Source of the DNA: Conchocele bisecta
Lineage: Eukaryota > Mollusca > Bivalvia > Lucinida > Thyasiridae
DNA: 64,000 nucleotides
Direction: 5' to 3'
Assembly: GCA_029237695.1 (NCBI GenBank)
Contig: CM055265.1
Coordinates: 215,714,506 to 215,778,505, forward strand
Each line of letters starts with the position of its first letter. The first letter of the stretch is position 1. The notes below the pieces were generated by a model that was given only the letters and a program-made list of their open reading frames with translations, did no database searches and was not told where the DNA came from. The position numbers and the translations under genes were made by a program. Below, one piece after another: positions 1-11,214 of the stretch.

Positions 1-47
1 TTTAACCTTTTTGTGATTTCCCCCGCCGCCCCCCATGCAGCAGGTTG

Positions 48-125
48 AATACGGGATCGAACCCGTTTGCCCGGTCTTAAATGACCTTAGCTGTTGATAG
101 GCCGTCAAACACCAACAAACAAAAC
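48..125 (-). repeat. tRNA-like (SINE-type) fragment
   Basis: On the minus strand this holds GGGTTCGATCCCG, a good match to the pol III B box of tRNAs. Before it lies GACGGCCTATCAACAGC, followed by a run I associate with mollusc SINE-like repeats. No cloverleaf can be folded with confidence and no clean A box is seen, so it is called a SINE-type fragment rather than a tRNA gene. A chance B box is the alternative. Confidence 0.35.
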
Positions 126-1258
126 AGAACAAATTGAACCATGCTTCACTTGACTCCAAGTGTCTAATTACATCATAGCATTCATCCAAGAATTTCTGGA
201 CATCCACTGTATTGTGAAAATATTTTATGTATTTAACACATGGGCCACCGGCTGAGGAAACAGAAACTTACAAACATTGCGAAAAAAGGGCACTAATTGG
301 AGATATATATCTTTGCACACTGACACAGAATGATTAGATTTTATTTGTTTTACTGGTGTTACTAATGCTACTCCATGGATGGATTAACGACCAGTGTATG
401 CACTGAGCTGAATGCAGGCTGATCTGCAGCTAATCGGTCGCATATATTGTAAAGTTCCCTTTTCTCAGCCGGTGCCATATAAACTATTAAGGAACGTTAT
501 ATTTTTGCCGAATATGATTTCGAACAATTGTTTTGTATTGTAAATGATATACAAATGCTAGGACAATTTTTCAGGAAAGTAGGGAGACAGCTTCTCTTTT
601 CCTCTGAGATTTCTAACATGTTATAATAATCTGTGACTATTTAAATATAGAAATCGTATTCAGTGAACTCGTGTTTGATAAAGTTGATTATCCAATTTGT
701 ATCGGTGATTCTATATTTTATGTACATCTGGTGTCCCGGTGTAATTTACTGACAAATCACACAATTTATAAGGAAAATTATTTTGTTTTCAGTAAAGAAA
801 CTATGTATAATACCAATCCATTAAGAAAACAGTATTTAAAATTATTGTTATGTGTGTTTAGTTATTATTTTCTGTTGTTGGCATACGTGTGGTGCACCAA
901 ATGGGCATGTCCCGATCATCAATCAGCACAGTTCACAAGCCCGTAATTGTCAATCATTACCGTTACGCTGAACAAAAAATGTAAAATCAGAGTAACCTCC
1001 CTTTCCTACTCTCCGCTACTGATGCAATGAACACTTTTTATGGGCGCCCGATTTATAAATAAACACGGTGGTAACACATCTTAAGTCATTGCCGAGAACG
1101 AGGCCGGTCTGTATTCGGAATTTTAAGGTTACACATTACATGCATCATTACCGTTCGGGGTTTATACACGTCCATATGTATGTAGGTCGACTGAACCAAA
1201 ATGGGCGGATAGACACACTTACAACTTTGCATTTGACACACTTACAACTTTGTATATA
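126..1258. other. AT-rich stretch, no gene seen
   Basis: No coding similarity, intron-exon structure or long repeat was recognised. A short open frame at 671-946 has no recognisable domain and AT-driven composition. Two copies of a TCATTACCG-type motif occur near 955-967 and 1144-1155 and belong to the scattered motif set described separately. Confidence 0.5.
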
Positions 1259-1322
1259 GTATATATATATATATATATGTGTGTGTGTATATGTATATAT
1301 ATGTGTGTGTATGTGTATATAT
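1259..1322. repeat. TA/TG dinucleotide microsatellite
   Basis: Uninterrupted TA repeats run into alternating GTGTGT and ATATAT tracts. The minus-strand open frame across it is an artefact of the simple repeat. Confidence 0.9.
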
Positions 1323-1470
1323 CTACATGTTGAAATTAAATTGTGTTTATACATGATTATATCTGGAAATAAAAACAAAAGAATAAAAAAAAACACTTTG
1401 CATTTGCATATTCTACCTTCATGATGCGTTGTATACAGAGTGGTGAAAAATGGGAGTTTTTAAAGAAAAA

Positions 1471-1870
1471 TCATTACTGTTGCGGTCATTTCCGTTACAA
1501 AATTGTGTAACGGTAATGACGATCGTGTAACGGCAATGATAAATTACCATACTAACCAGTCAGTTCATGCGTAAATTAGATATAAACCAGGTCCCATCAG
1601 TTGTCGGTCAGTAATGGCACATTTATTCAGACCTACAACTTTATACATGTATATCAGGATTTAATTAGTAAAAGCTCTGAAACAACAACAAAACAGACAC
1701 AGCTTCCAGGAGTGTGGGTTTCTATTGGCAATCACATTAAAAGTAAACATTAACTTGAAGTTAGATTGTACAGCATATACAAAGTATAAATATGTTTGTT
1801 ATATATGCTGTATTAGTATTTTAAATAAATGAAGAGTCATTACCGTTACATTTTGTCATTTCCGTTACTC
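1471..1870. repeat. cluster of TCATT(A/T)CCGTTAC motifs in both orientations
   Basis: The 13-base motif and its complement occur at about 1471-1498, 1507-1520, 1526-1539, 1836-1848 and 1855-1868. Relatives lie near 955, 1144 and 2763. Within 1471-1540 the copies face each other, so the segment can fold back. No coding region is seen. It may be remains of a foldback element or a repeated protein-binding site. Confidence 0.5.
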
Positions 1871-2100
1871 CCATATTTTTGGAGGCTGTGCTATTAGTTA
1901 AATGTAGCTTTATAAGATGTTTGGTACATGTGGTAAAACACGGCATTCTGTTACATGCCAAGCTATTTTGTTTTGCTTAACTTTACTGATTCATATTAAA
2001 TACATGTTGTTGGGTTACCATAAATGAGAAATTCCACGACTTGCTACTAAATTTTTCTGTTTCAAACTAATACAATTAGCTTACCATATTCTTGACACTT
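1871..2100. other. AT-rich spacer, nothing recognised
   Basis: No ORF, structural RNA signal or repeat copy found elsewhere in the window was recognised here. Confidence 0.5.
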
Positions 2101-2102
2101 TT

Positions 2103-2676
2103 TGTGGCGCCCGCTTGCGGAAAGCGCGATATAGTCGGCACTTTGGCGTACGTACGTCCGGTTAAAGTTTTTGGTTAAGTTGGTTGATTAAGTTCTTTGG
2201 TTAAAGTTTTTGGTTAAGTTTTTTGGTTAAAGTTTTTCGTTATACTATATCTCTGCAACTGCTTTGCCCATTACCTTGAAACTTCACATGGGTGTTTATC
2301 ATCATCTGTATTTTCATTCTACCCCACTCCCGTGCGGCCCCTGTGCCCAATGTCAAGGTCAAATTACTTTGAAGTTTTTGGTTAAGTTTTTTGGTTAAAG
2401 TTTTTGGTTAAGTTTTTATGGCACCGGGTTTCGAAGAAACGGGTGGCATATAGTGTTTGGACCGTCCGTCTGTCCGTCCCACTTTTCGCTTAACCAATTT
2501 GTCACAGTTTCTCAAATATGCTGTAGGTGGCATCCGCGTTCGACAGACGCATTTCTTGTTTGGTTAAGTTTTTTGGTTAAGTTTTTTGGTTAAGTTTTTC
2601 GTTATACTATATCTTTTTTTTTAGTGTCCATGCCTCGCCACAAGGCGCGACATGCAGGCCGCGGCCATCTGGTCTA
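2103..2676 (+). repeat. nested fragments of core-repeat (Helitron-like) elements
   Basis: The left edge has a hairpin-forming CGCTTGCGGAAAGCG terminus, also found at 10745. It is followed by tandem GGTTAAAGTTTTT words and part of a core with CAAGGTCAAATTAC. A second terminus, CGGGTTTCGAAGAAACG, begins near 2424 with a TCCGTCTGTCCGTCC tract. The right edge (about 2623-2676) has a GCCTCGCCACAAGGCGCG hairpin. The inverse of the right edge and of the TTTAACC words recurs at 54062-54232. Confidence 0.65.
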
Positions 2677-2914
2677 AATAGATGCCCCTTCAATATTATG
2701 TTTTATGCCGTTGAAAAGAAAAAAATGTAAATGTAAAGCTATATTTACGTCATGTAAATGTACCTAACGGAAATGACATTTATGAGACCCTGGGTCCCTT
2801 GAAGTGGAAATAAAATATATAAAATGACGAGAACAATTGGCTATACTATTATAAATGTAACACATGGACCGTCACCCAATGGAATAAACACAGTTTAATG
2901 AATTATTGGTTCTA
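2677..2914. other. AT-rich spacer, nothing recognised
   Basis: One further relative of the TAACGGAAATGAC motif is present near 2765. No other structure was found. Confidence 0.4.
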
Positions 2915-4492
2915 TACTCAACAAAACTAGAAACGTCCCTGTTTTATAGCCGGTGTAGCTCTGTCTATGTATGTACCACATGTTCAAAGTACATGTATTT
3001 TAAACCGTGGCGATGTTCAGATACGATCGTGTAGAGTTTAGCCGATACACACGGTTTACATAGCGGCCAGTGACCGGAACGTTGATTTCCACTTTTTGCA
3101 CGTGCACGCTATACTTGTCATCGATAAGGTGATTCAGTTCATGTCGTACCATTCATGCGATAGGGGCTATTCGGAAAATTAAAAAACTTTTTTAATTTTT
3201 CACTGTTTTCGATATGCCACGGCTTTCCGAAAACGAGCGAAATCTGGCAATTGGGATGCTTGCGGGTGGGATGGCCGCCAGGGCGGTCGCGCCTCGGTTT
3301 GGTTGCTGTCGGAAGACGATTGATCGTCTTGCAGCCCGGTACCAGCAGACTGGGGCTGTTCACGACCGGCAGCGACCTGGTAGGCCTCGTGTAACGACGG
3401 CTAGAGCCGATCGTTACATTACGTTGACGCACTTACGTCAACGTCGATTGGCAGCCACAGTCACTGCTAGCGATACGGTGTCTCAGGGCAGACCATTCGC
3501 AACCGGTTACGTCGTAACGCCCAACCAATCCGGGCACGCCGCCCGTACACTGGTCAGATAATGACCCAACGTCACCGTGCTGCCAGACTGTTATGGGCGC
3601 GACGTCATCTGAACTGGAGAAGGCTGACTGGAACCGAATTTTGTTCACCGATGAATCTCGGTTCACAGTTAGTCATGCTGACGGAAGATTACGGGTATAC
3701 AGGCGTAAAAATGAAAGATTCACCGATTGTTGCATTGTTGAGAAGAACAGGTTTGGGGGAGGGAGCGTAATGGTCTGGGGTGGGATCATGGGAAACCGGA
3801 AGACAGATTTGGTTGTTGTACAGGGCAACATCAATGCACAACGTTATGTTGCAGATGTGCTAAATGCACATGCCTTACCATTTATCGTCAGCATGGTCCT
3901 GGTGTGACATTGATGCACGACAATGCCCGCCCTCACGTAGCCAGGGTCACCACTCAATACTTACAGCAAAACAACGTCGACGTCATGCCATGGCCCGCGG
4001 TCTCCCCGGATCTCAATCCCATTGAGCACATATGGGATGAGCTGGGCCGCAAAGCACGAGCTAACCCTCAGATTGACAATGTTCGCGATCTTACACGGGC
4101 GTTACAACGGGAATGGAGGAATTTGTCCAACGCACTGGTATTGCGTTACGTCACGTCGATGCGGCGTAGGATCATTGCATGCTTTATTCATGCAAATTGT
4201 GGCCACACTCGGTACTAACGAGATTTACTGAATTTGCCACATTACTTATTGAAATTCCATCTCTAAACATTAAGTAACACATTTCTGAGTTTTTGTGATT
4301 TTTGATTTTGACCCCTACCGCCCTTGGCCGGTTATCTCTCGAATATTTAACAAGATATCCAAATGCAATTTATTGGCTTTGATACAGAAATGAATGAACT
4401 TGTTTTTCCATTTTGATTTTTAAAAGTAACCCTTTTGGTTTTTGATGAATCTTTCCTTAAACATGGAGGGACGTTTCTAGTTTTGCTCAGTA
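2915..4492 (+). mobile_element. Tc1-type DNA transposon, copy 1
   Basis: Terminal inverted repeats of about 26 bp (2915-2940 and 4467-4492) share AAAACTAGAAACGTCCCT, and the element is flanked by TA on both sides (2913-2914 and 4493-4494), the normal target duplication of Tc1/mariner. The single internal gene is a DD34E transposase. A second copy lies at 42920-44500. The two align along their whole length, differing mostly by one- to four-base indels. About 300 bp of leader precedes the transposase start. Confidence 0.95.
3214..4218 (+). pseudogene. Tc1-family transposase, frameshifted
   Basis: The protein would be about 335 residues, a usual length for Tc1 transposases, which bind the element ends and catalyse cut-and-paste transposition. 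The start at 3214 opens MPRLSENERN and an N-terminal helix-turn-helix region, followed by an AT-hook-like RPGRPR motif (about residue 55). The catalytic triad is spread over three frames: FTDESRF (about 3645-3665), MHDNARPH (about 3913-3936) and NPIEHIWDE (about 4016-4042). There are 34 residues between the second Asp and the Glu, giving DD34E. Frameshifts occur near 3470, 3625 and 3890. At 3470 copy 2 has one extra G that keeps the frame, so each copy is broken at partly different places. The gene cannot yield active protein as written. Confidence 0.93.
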
Positions 4493-4579
4493 TACATCGA
4501 AACTAGAAAAACGGCACCAATATGTACATAAAATATAGAATCACTGGAATATGCCCGTATGAAAAAAAAATTATATGTA

Positions 4580-4616
<37 letters not shown>

Positions 4617-4681
4617 CAATAAATGTATTGATTATTTGGCATATTCTTTAGTGTTGTCTTTGTGTGTACCAACACCATTTT
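4493..4681. repeat. spacer with (TG)n microsatellite
   Basis: A TG repeat of about 16 units at 4582-4615 is the only structure. The flank ends in the T-rich target of the adjoining core-repeat element. Confidence 0.8.
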
Positions 4682-4974
4682 TAGCTCGCCTTCACGAAGT
4701 GCAGAAAAGCTTATGTCATACCCCCGGCGTCGTCGGCGTCGTCCACAAACTTAACGTTGGGTAAATATCTTAGAACTTCCGTTTCCTTTCACGGAACACC
4801 TTCTTATTTCATACATGCATTCCTCAGATGACCCTCTATCATGCTGTAGCAAATCCATGACCCGACACCCAGCCCTTACCCCAAGGTCAAGGTCACAAAC
4901 TTGGCACATTCATAAACTTAACGTTGGGTAAATGTCTTGTAACTTCAGTTTCCTTTCACGGAACACCTCGTTAT

Positions 4975-6099
4975 TATACCCCCCGCAACGAGTTGTGGGG
5001 GGTATACTGGAGTCAGGTTGTCCGTCCGTCCGTCCGTCCGTCCGTCCGTCCGTGCGTCCGTCTGTGCGTCCGTAAACTTAACATCAGAGAAATATTGTTA
5101 TAACTTCTATTTCCTTCATCTAAAATGCTTGATATTTCACACATGCATTCCTGTAAGGCTATACTACCATGCTGTACCAAATCCACGACCGTCCAACCCC
5201 CGCAGATCCCAAGGTCAAGGTCAAATACTTATTCCGTAAACTTAACATCAGAGAAATATTGTTATAACTTCTATTTCCTTCATCTAAAGTGCTTAATATT
5301 TCACACATGCATTCCTGTAAGGCTTCTACTACTACCATCTGTGCCAAAATCCACGACCGTCCAACCACCGCAGATCCCAAGGTCAAGGTCAAATACTTAG
5401 TCTCTTTACAAAACTTAACATCAGAGAAATATTGTTATAACTTCTATTTCTTTCATCTAAAATGCTTAATATTTCACACATGCATTCCTGTAAGGCTCTA
5501 CTACCATGCTGTGCCAAATCCACGACCGTCCAACCCCCGCTAATACCAAGGTCAAGGTCAAATACTTAGTCTCTTTACAAAACTTAACATCAGAGAAATA
5601 TTGTTCTAACTTCTATTTCCTTCATCTAAAATTCTTAATATTTCACACATGCATTCCTGTAATGCTCTAATACCATGCTGTGCCAAATCCATGACCGTCC
5701 AACCCCCGCTGATCCCAATTTCAAGGTAAAATAATTAGTCTCTTTACAAAACTTAACATCAGAGAAATAAGTTATAACTTCTATTTCCTTCATTGAAAAT
5801 TCTTATTATTTCACTTGTGCATTCCTCTAAGGTTGTACTATCATGCTGTGACAAATCTACGACTGTCCAACCCCCGCTGATCCCAAGGTCAAGGTCACAT
5901 ACTTAGTCTCTTTACAAAACTTAACATCAAGATAAGTTATAACTTCTATTTCTTTCATTGAAAATACTTGATATCTCATATGCTGTGACAAATCCCCGCT
6001 GATCTCGATGTCAACGTCACATACATACCGTATAACCTCGAATTAACGCCCCCCTCCCTAATAACCACCCCACCCCCCCCCCCCCCCCCCCCCCCCCCC

Positions 6100-6142
<43 letters not shown>

Positions 6143-6811
6143 TTTTTGTTTTACCAATGACAGCCAATTTCAAACACAAATAATCCTTAAATCCTTATTT
6201 GTGTTTGAAATTGGCGGTCCTTGGTAAAAAAAAAAAAAAAAAAAAAATATTTTTTTTTTTTTACTGACTAATAAACGCCCCCCCCCTTTCCCCCCCCTTT
6301 GTAAAATGTAACGCCTCCGGGGGCGTTAATTCGAGGTTATACTGTAGTCTCTTTACAAAACTACAGAGAAATCGGTTATAACTTCTATTTTCCTTGCACG
6401 GATCTGCTTCACATTTCACACACTCATTACTCCAATGGACCTCTACCACCCTGTGACAAATAAACGCCCCCCCCCCCCCGCCCCCCCCCCCCCCCCCCCC
6501 TCCCCTTTTGTAAAATGTAACGCCTCCGGGGGCGTTAATTCGAGGTTATACGGTAGTCTCTTTTACAAAACTTAACATCAGAGAAATCGGTTATAACTTC
6601 TATTTCCTTGCTCGGATCTGCTTCACATTTCACACACTCATTGCTCCAATGGACCTCTACAACCCTGTGACAAATTCACGTTCATGCCGCTCGCGCTAAT
6701 CCCAGAGTCAAGGTCACAAGCCCACACACTTGGAAATGTGTACATATTTTAGGGGTACCTGGGCCCACGCCGGGGGGTATTCCGTAAGCCTCGCTTACTG
6801 ACCAATCTAGT
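4975..6811 (+). mobile_element. core-repeat element family X, copy 1 (nested in Y)
   Basis: The left end is a palindrome, TACCCCCCGCAACG paired with TTGTGGGGGGTA, followed by a TCCG tetranucleotide tract (5019-5051) and core monomers of about 168 bp with CCAAGGTCAAGGTCA. The right end has the perfect hairpin GTAAGCCTCGCTTAC (6784-6798), then GACCAATCTAGT. The uninterrupted array monomers of family Y read GTTATTTCATAC at this place. Removing 4975-6811 restores that word exactly with T|T at the junction and no duplicated target, as in Helentron insertions. The inverse copy lies at 32099-34200. Confidence 0.8.
6028..6344. mobile_element. TA-flanked MITE with CAGTATAACCTCG-type ends
   Basis: The ends are CCGTATAACCTCGAATT and the complement of CAGTATAACCTCGAATT, with TA on each side (6026-6027, 6345-6346). 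TA targets and these ends fit Tc1/mariner-pogo type non-autonomous elements. Inside are long C runs (6065-6132), an A run and a near-perfect hairpin at about 6152-6227 whose arms read CCAATTTCAAACACAAATAA. A second partial right half sits at 6463-6565. No ORF. Confidence 0.7.
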
Positions 6812-9800
6812 TTCATACATGCATTCCTCAGATGACCCTCTATCATGCTGTAGCAAATCCATGACCCACCACCCAGCCCTTACCCCAAGGTCAAGGTCAC
6901 AAACTTGGCACATTCATAAACTTAACGTTGGGTAAATGTCTTATAACTTCTGTTTCCTTTCATGGAACACCTTGTTATTTCATACATGCATTCCTCAGAT
7001 GACCCTCTATCATGTTGTAGCAAATTCATGACCCACCACCCAGCCCTTACCCCAAGGTCAAGGTCACATTCATAAACTTAACGTTGGGTAAATGTCTTAT
7101 AACTTCTGTTTCCTTTTCATGGAACACCTTGTTATTTCATACATGCATTCCTCAGATGACCCTCTATCATGCTGTAGCAAATCCATGACCCACCACCAGC
7201 CCTTACCCCAAGGTCAAGGTCACAAACTTGTCACATTCATAAACTTAACGTTAGGTAAATGTCTTAAAACTTCTGTTTCCTTTCATGGAACACCTTATTT
7301 CATACATGCATTCCTCAGATGACCCTCTATCATGCTATAGCAAATCCATGACCCACCACCCAGCCCTTACCCCAAGGTCAAGGTCACAAACTTGGCACAT
7401 TCATAAACTTAACGTTGGGTAAATGTCTTATAACTTCTGTTTCCTTTCATGGAACACCTTGTTATTTCATACATGCATTCCTCAGATGACCCTCTATCAT
7501 GCTGTAGCAAATCCAGGACCCACCACCCAGCCCTTACCCCAAGGTCAAGGTCACAAACTTTGCACATTCATAAACTTAACATTGGGTAAATGTCTTATAA
7601 ACTTCTGTTTCCTTTCACGGAACATCTTGTTATTTCATACATGCATTCCTCAGATGACCCTCTATCATGTTGTAGCAAATCAATGACCCACCACCAGCCC
7701 TTACCCCAAGGTCAAGGTCACATACTTGGCACATTCATAAACTTAACGTTGGGTAAATGTCTTATAACTTCTGTTTCCTTTCATGGAACACCTTGTTATT
7801 TCATACATGCATTCCTCAGATGACCCTGTATCATGCTGTAGCAAATCCATGACCCACCATCTAGCCCTTACCCAAGGCCAAGGTCACAAACTTGGCACAT
7901 TCATAAACTTAACGTTCGGTAAATGTCTTATAACTTCTGTTTCCTTTCCAGGAACGGACCTTGTTATTTCATACGTGCATTCCTCAGATGACCCTCTATC
8001 ATGCTGTAGCAAATCCATGACCCACCACCCAGCCCTTACCCCAAGGTCAAGGTCACAAACTTAGCACATTCATAAACTTAACGTTGGGGTAAATGTTTTA
8101 TAACATCTGTTTCCTTTCATGGAACGCCTTGATATTTCATACATGCATTCATCTGATGATAATATATCATGCTATCGCAAATCCATGACCCAGCGGCCAT
8201 CCCTTACCCCAAGGTCAAGGTCACAAACTTGGCACATTCATAAACTTAACGTTGGGTAAATGTCTTATAACTTCTGTTTCCTTTCATGGAACACCTTGTT
8301 ATTTCATACATGCATTCCTCAGATGACCCTCTATCATGCTGTAGCAAATCCAGGACCCACCACCCAGCCCTTACCCCAAGGTCAAGGTCACAAACTTTGC
8401 ACATTCATAAACTTAACATTGGGTAAATGTCTTATAACTTCTGTTTCCTTTCACGGAACATCTTGTTATTTCATACATGCATTCCTCAGATGACCCTCTA
8501 TCATGTTGTAGCAAATCCATGACCCACCACCAGCCCTTACCCCAAGGTCAAGGTCACATACTTGGCACATTCATAAACTTAACGTTGGGTAAATGTCTTA
8601 TAACTTCTGTTTCCTTTCATGGAACACCTTGTTATTTCATACATGCATTCCTCAGATGACCCTGTATCATGCTGTAGCAAATCCATGACCCACCATCTAG
8701 CCCTTACCCCAAGGCCAAGGTCACAAACTTGGCACATTCATAAACTTAACGTTCGGTAAATGTCTTATAACTTCTGTTTCCTTTCATGGAACACCTTGTT
8801 ATTTCATACGTGCATTCCTCAGATGACCCTCTATCATGCTGTAGCAAATCCATGACCCACCACCCAGCCCTTACCCCAAGGTCAAGGTCACAAACTTAGC
8901 ACATTCATAAACTTAACGTTGGGGTAAATGTTTTATAACATCTGTTTCCTTTCATGGAAGCCTTGATATTTCATACATGCATTCATCTGATGATAATATA
9001 TCATGCTATCGCAAATCCATGACCCAGCGGCCATCCCTTACCTCAAGGTCAAGGTCACAAACTTAGCACATTCATAAACTTAACATTGGGGTAAATGTCT
9101 TATAACTTCTGTTTCCTTTCATGGAACGCCTTGTTATTTCATACATGCTTTCCTCAGATGACCCTCTATCATGCTGTAGCAAATCCATGACCCACCACCC
9201 AGCCCTTACCCGAAGGTCAAGGTCACAAACTTGGCACATTCATAAACTTAACGTTGGGTAAATGTCTGATAACTTCTGTTTCCTTTCATGGAACACCTTG
9301 TTATTTCATACATGCATTCCTCAGATGACCCTCTATCATGCTGTAGCAAATCCATGACCCACCACCCAGCCCTTACCGCAAGGTCGAGGTCACAAACTTA
9401 GCACATTTATAATCTTAAACGTTGGGTAAATGTCTTATAACATCTGTTTTCCTTTCCGTGGAACGCCTTGATATTTCATACATGCATTCATCTGATGATA
9501 CTCTATCGTGCTATAGCAAATCCATGACCCACCGCCCACCCAATCGTTACCCCAAGGTCACAACTTAGCATGTTCATAAACTTAAACGTTGGGGTAAAGT
9601 TGTGTAACTTCTGTTTATTTACAGGGAACGCCTTCATATTTCATACATGCATTCATCTGCTGATACTCTATCGTGCTATAGCAAATTAATGACTTACCGC
9701 CCACCCCTTTCCCCAAGGTCAAGGTCACAATCTTAGCACATTCATAAACTTAATGTTGGGGTAAATGTATTATAACATCTTCCTTTCATGGAACGCCTTG

Positions 9801-10739
9801 ATATTTCAAATATGCATTCATCTGATGATACTCTATCATGCTATAGCAAATCCATGACCCACGGCCCATCCCTTACCCCAAGGTCAAGGTCACAAACTTA
9901 GTACATTCATAAACTTAACGTTGGGGTAAATGTCTGTTTCCTTTCATGGAACGCCTTGCTATTTCATACATTCCTCAGATGACCCTCTATCATGCTGTAG
10001 CAAATCCACAACCCACCACCGAACCCTTACCCAAAAGTCAAGGTCACAAACATAGCATGTTCATAAACTTAACGTTGGGGTAAATGTTGTGTAACTTCTG
10101 TTTCTTTACACTTTGAACACCTTGATATTTCATACATGCATTCATCTAATGATACTCTATCATGCTACAGCAAATCCATGACCAACCCCCACCCCTTTCC
10201 CTAAGGTCACGGTCACAAACTTAGCACATTCATAAACTTAAAGTTGGGGTAAATGCCTTATAACATCCGTTTCCTCTTATGGAACGCCTTGATGTTTCAT
10301 ACACGCATTCATCTGATGATACTCTATCGTGCTATAGCAATTCCATGACCCACCACCCACCCCTTACCCCAAGGTCAAGGTCACAAACTTGACACATTCA
10401 TAAATGCTGTAGAAAATCACCAACTTAGTGTGTTCATAAACTTAACGCTGGGTTAAATTTTGTTTTCCTTCTCATTTCAGGGAGCGCATTGATATTTCAT
10501 ACATGCATTCATCTTAATATGCTATATCATGCTATATCAAATCCACGATCCACCTTCCACCACTGACCTCAATGTCAAGGTCCACCGCACACCCCTTATC
10601 CCAAGGTCAAGTTATATAATATTCATGTTGTTTATACAACTGTGACAAGTTTGAATGAAGGCTGCCAACAGGCGAGCTTCGTTGTCTTCTGACAACTCTT
10701 GTTATAACTGATACACAATGTCACATAATGAGGTAATGA

Positions 10740-11214
10740 GTTTTGGTCGAGCTCGCTTGCGGAAAGCGAGACCTAGTGATCACAATGACGTCCGGGTGTC
10801 CGTGCGTCCGTCCGTCCGAAATCTGCGTTAACGTTTTTAAATTCCTTATATCTCTGCAGTCCTAAGTCACATTGACTTGAAACTTCATATGCTTATTAGT
10901 CATGATCCATATATTCATGCTGTATCCCACTCATATGGTCCCTGTGCTGAAGGTCAAGGTCAAATGACTTGGAAGTTTGTTCCGAAATCTGCGTTAAACT
11001 TTTTAAATACCTTATATCTCTGCAGTCCTAAGTCACATTGACTTGAAACTTCATATACTTATTAGTCATCATCCATATATTCATGTTGTATCCCACTCAT
11101 GCGGCCCTTCTGCCCAAGGTCAAGGTCAAATTGCTTGGAAGTTTGCGTTCCGAAATCTGCGTTAAAAGTTTTTAAATACCTTATATCTCTGCAGTCCTAA
11201 GTCACATGGACTTG
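10740..11214 (+). repeat. core-repeat element fragment, three monomers
   Basis: The segment opens with the CGCTTGCGGAAAGCG hairpin end also seen at 2109, then a GTCCGTCCGTCC tract. Two full monomers of about 168 bp and part of a third follow, with the words CTGCGTTAA, TATATCTCTGCAGTCC and CAAGGTCAAGGTCAAAT. Related core sequence occurs at 2225-2410 and 21790-21990. No other terminus is visible, as the 84-bp array starts directly after it. Confidence 0.75.

Larger units (their letters stand above)
4682..10702 (+). mobile_element. core-repeat element family Y, copy 1 (Helitron/Helentron-type, non-autonomous)
   Basis: The left terminus TAGCTCGCCTTCACGAAG leads into a GGCGTCGTCGGCGTCGTCC tract. 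About 25 monomers of close to 167 bp follow, each with CCAAGGTCAAGGTCA. The right terminus is a six-base-stem hairpin, GTTGTCTTCTGACAAC, followed by TCTTGT. The same two termini bound the inverted copy at 37484-39114. No coding capacity or target duplication is seen. Monomers at 7420-8060 and 8260-8900 repeat as a five-monomer block of about 835 bp. A different element (4975-6811) is inserted in one monomer. Helitron-type assignment is inferred from structure. Confidence 0.75.

Noticed and set aside
48..125. Functional tRNA gene on the minus strand
   Set aside because: Only a B box is convincing; no acceptor stem or anticodon arm could be folded.
671..946. 91-codon frame as a small secreted or membrane protein
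   Set aside because: AT-driven hydrophobicity, no start context, no family recognised.
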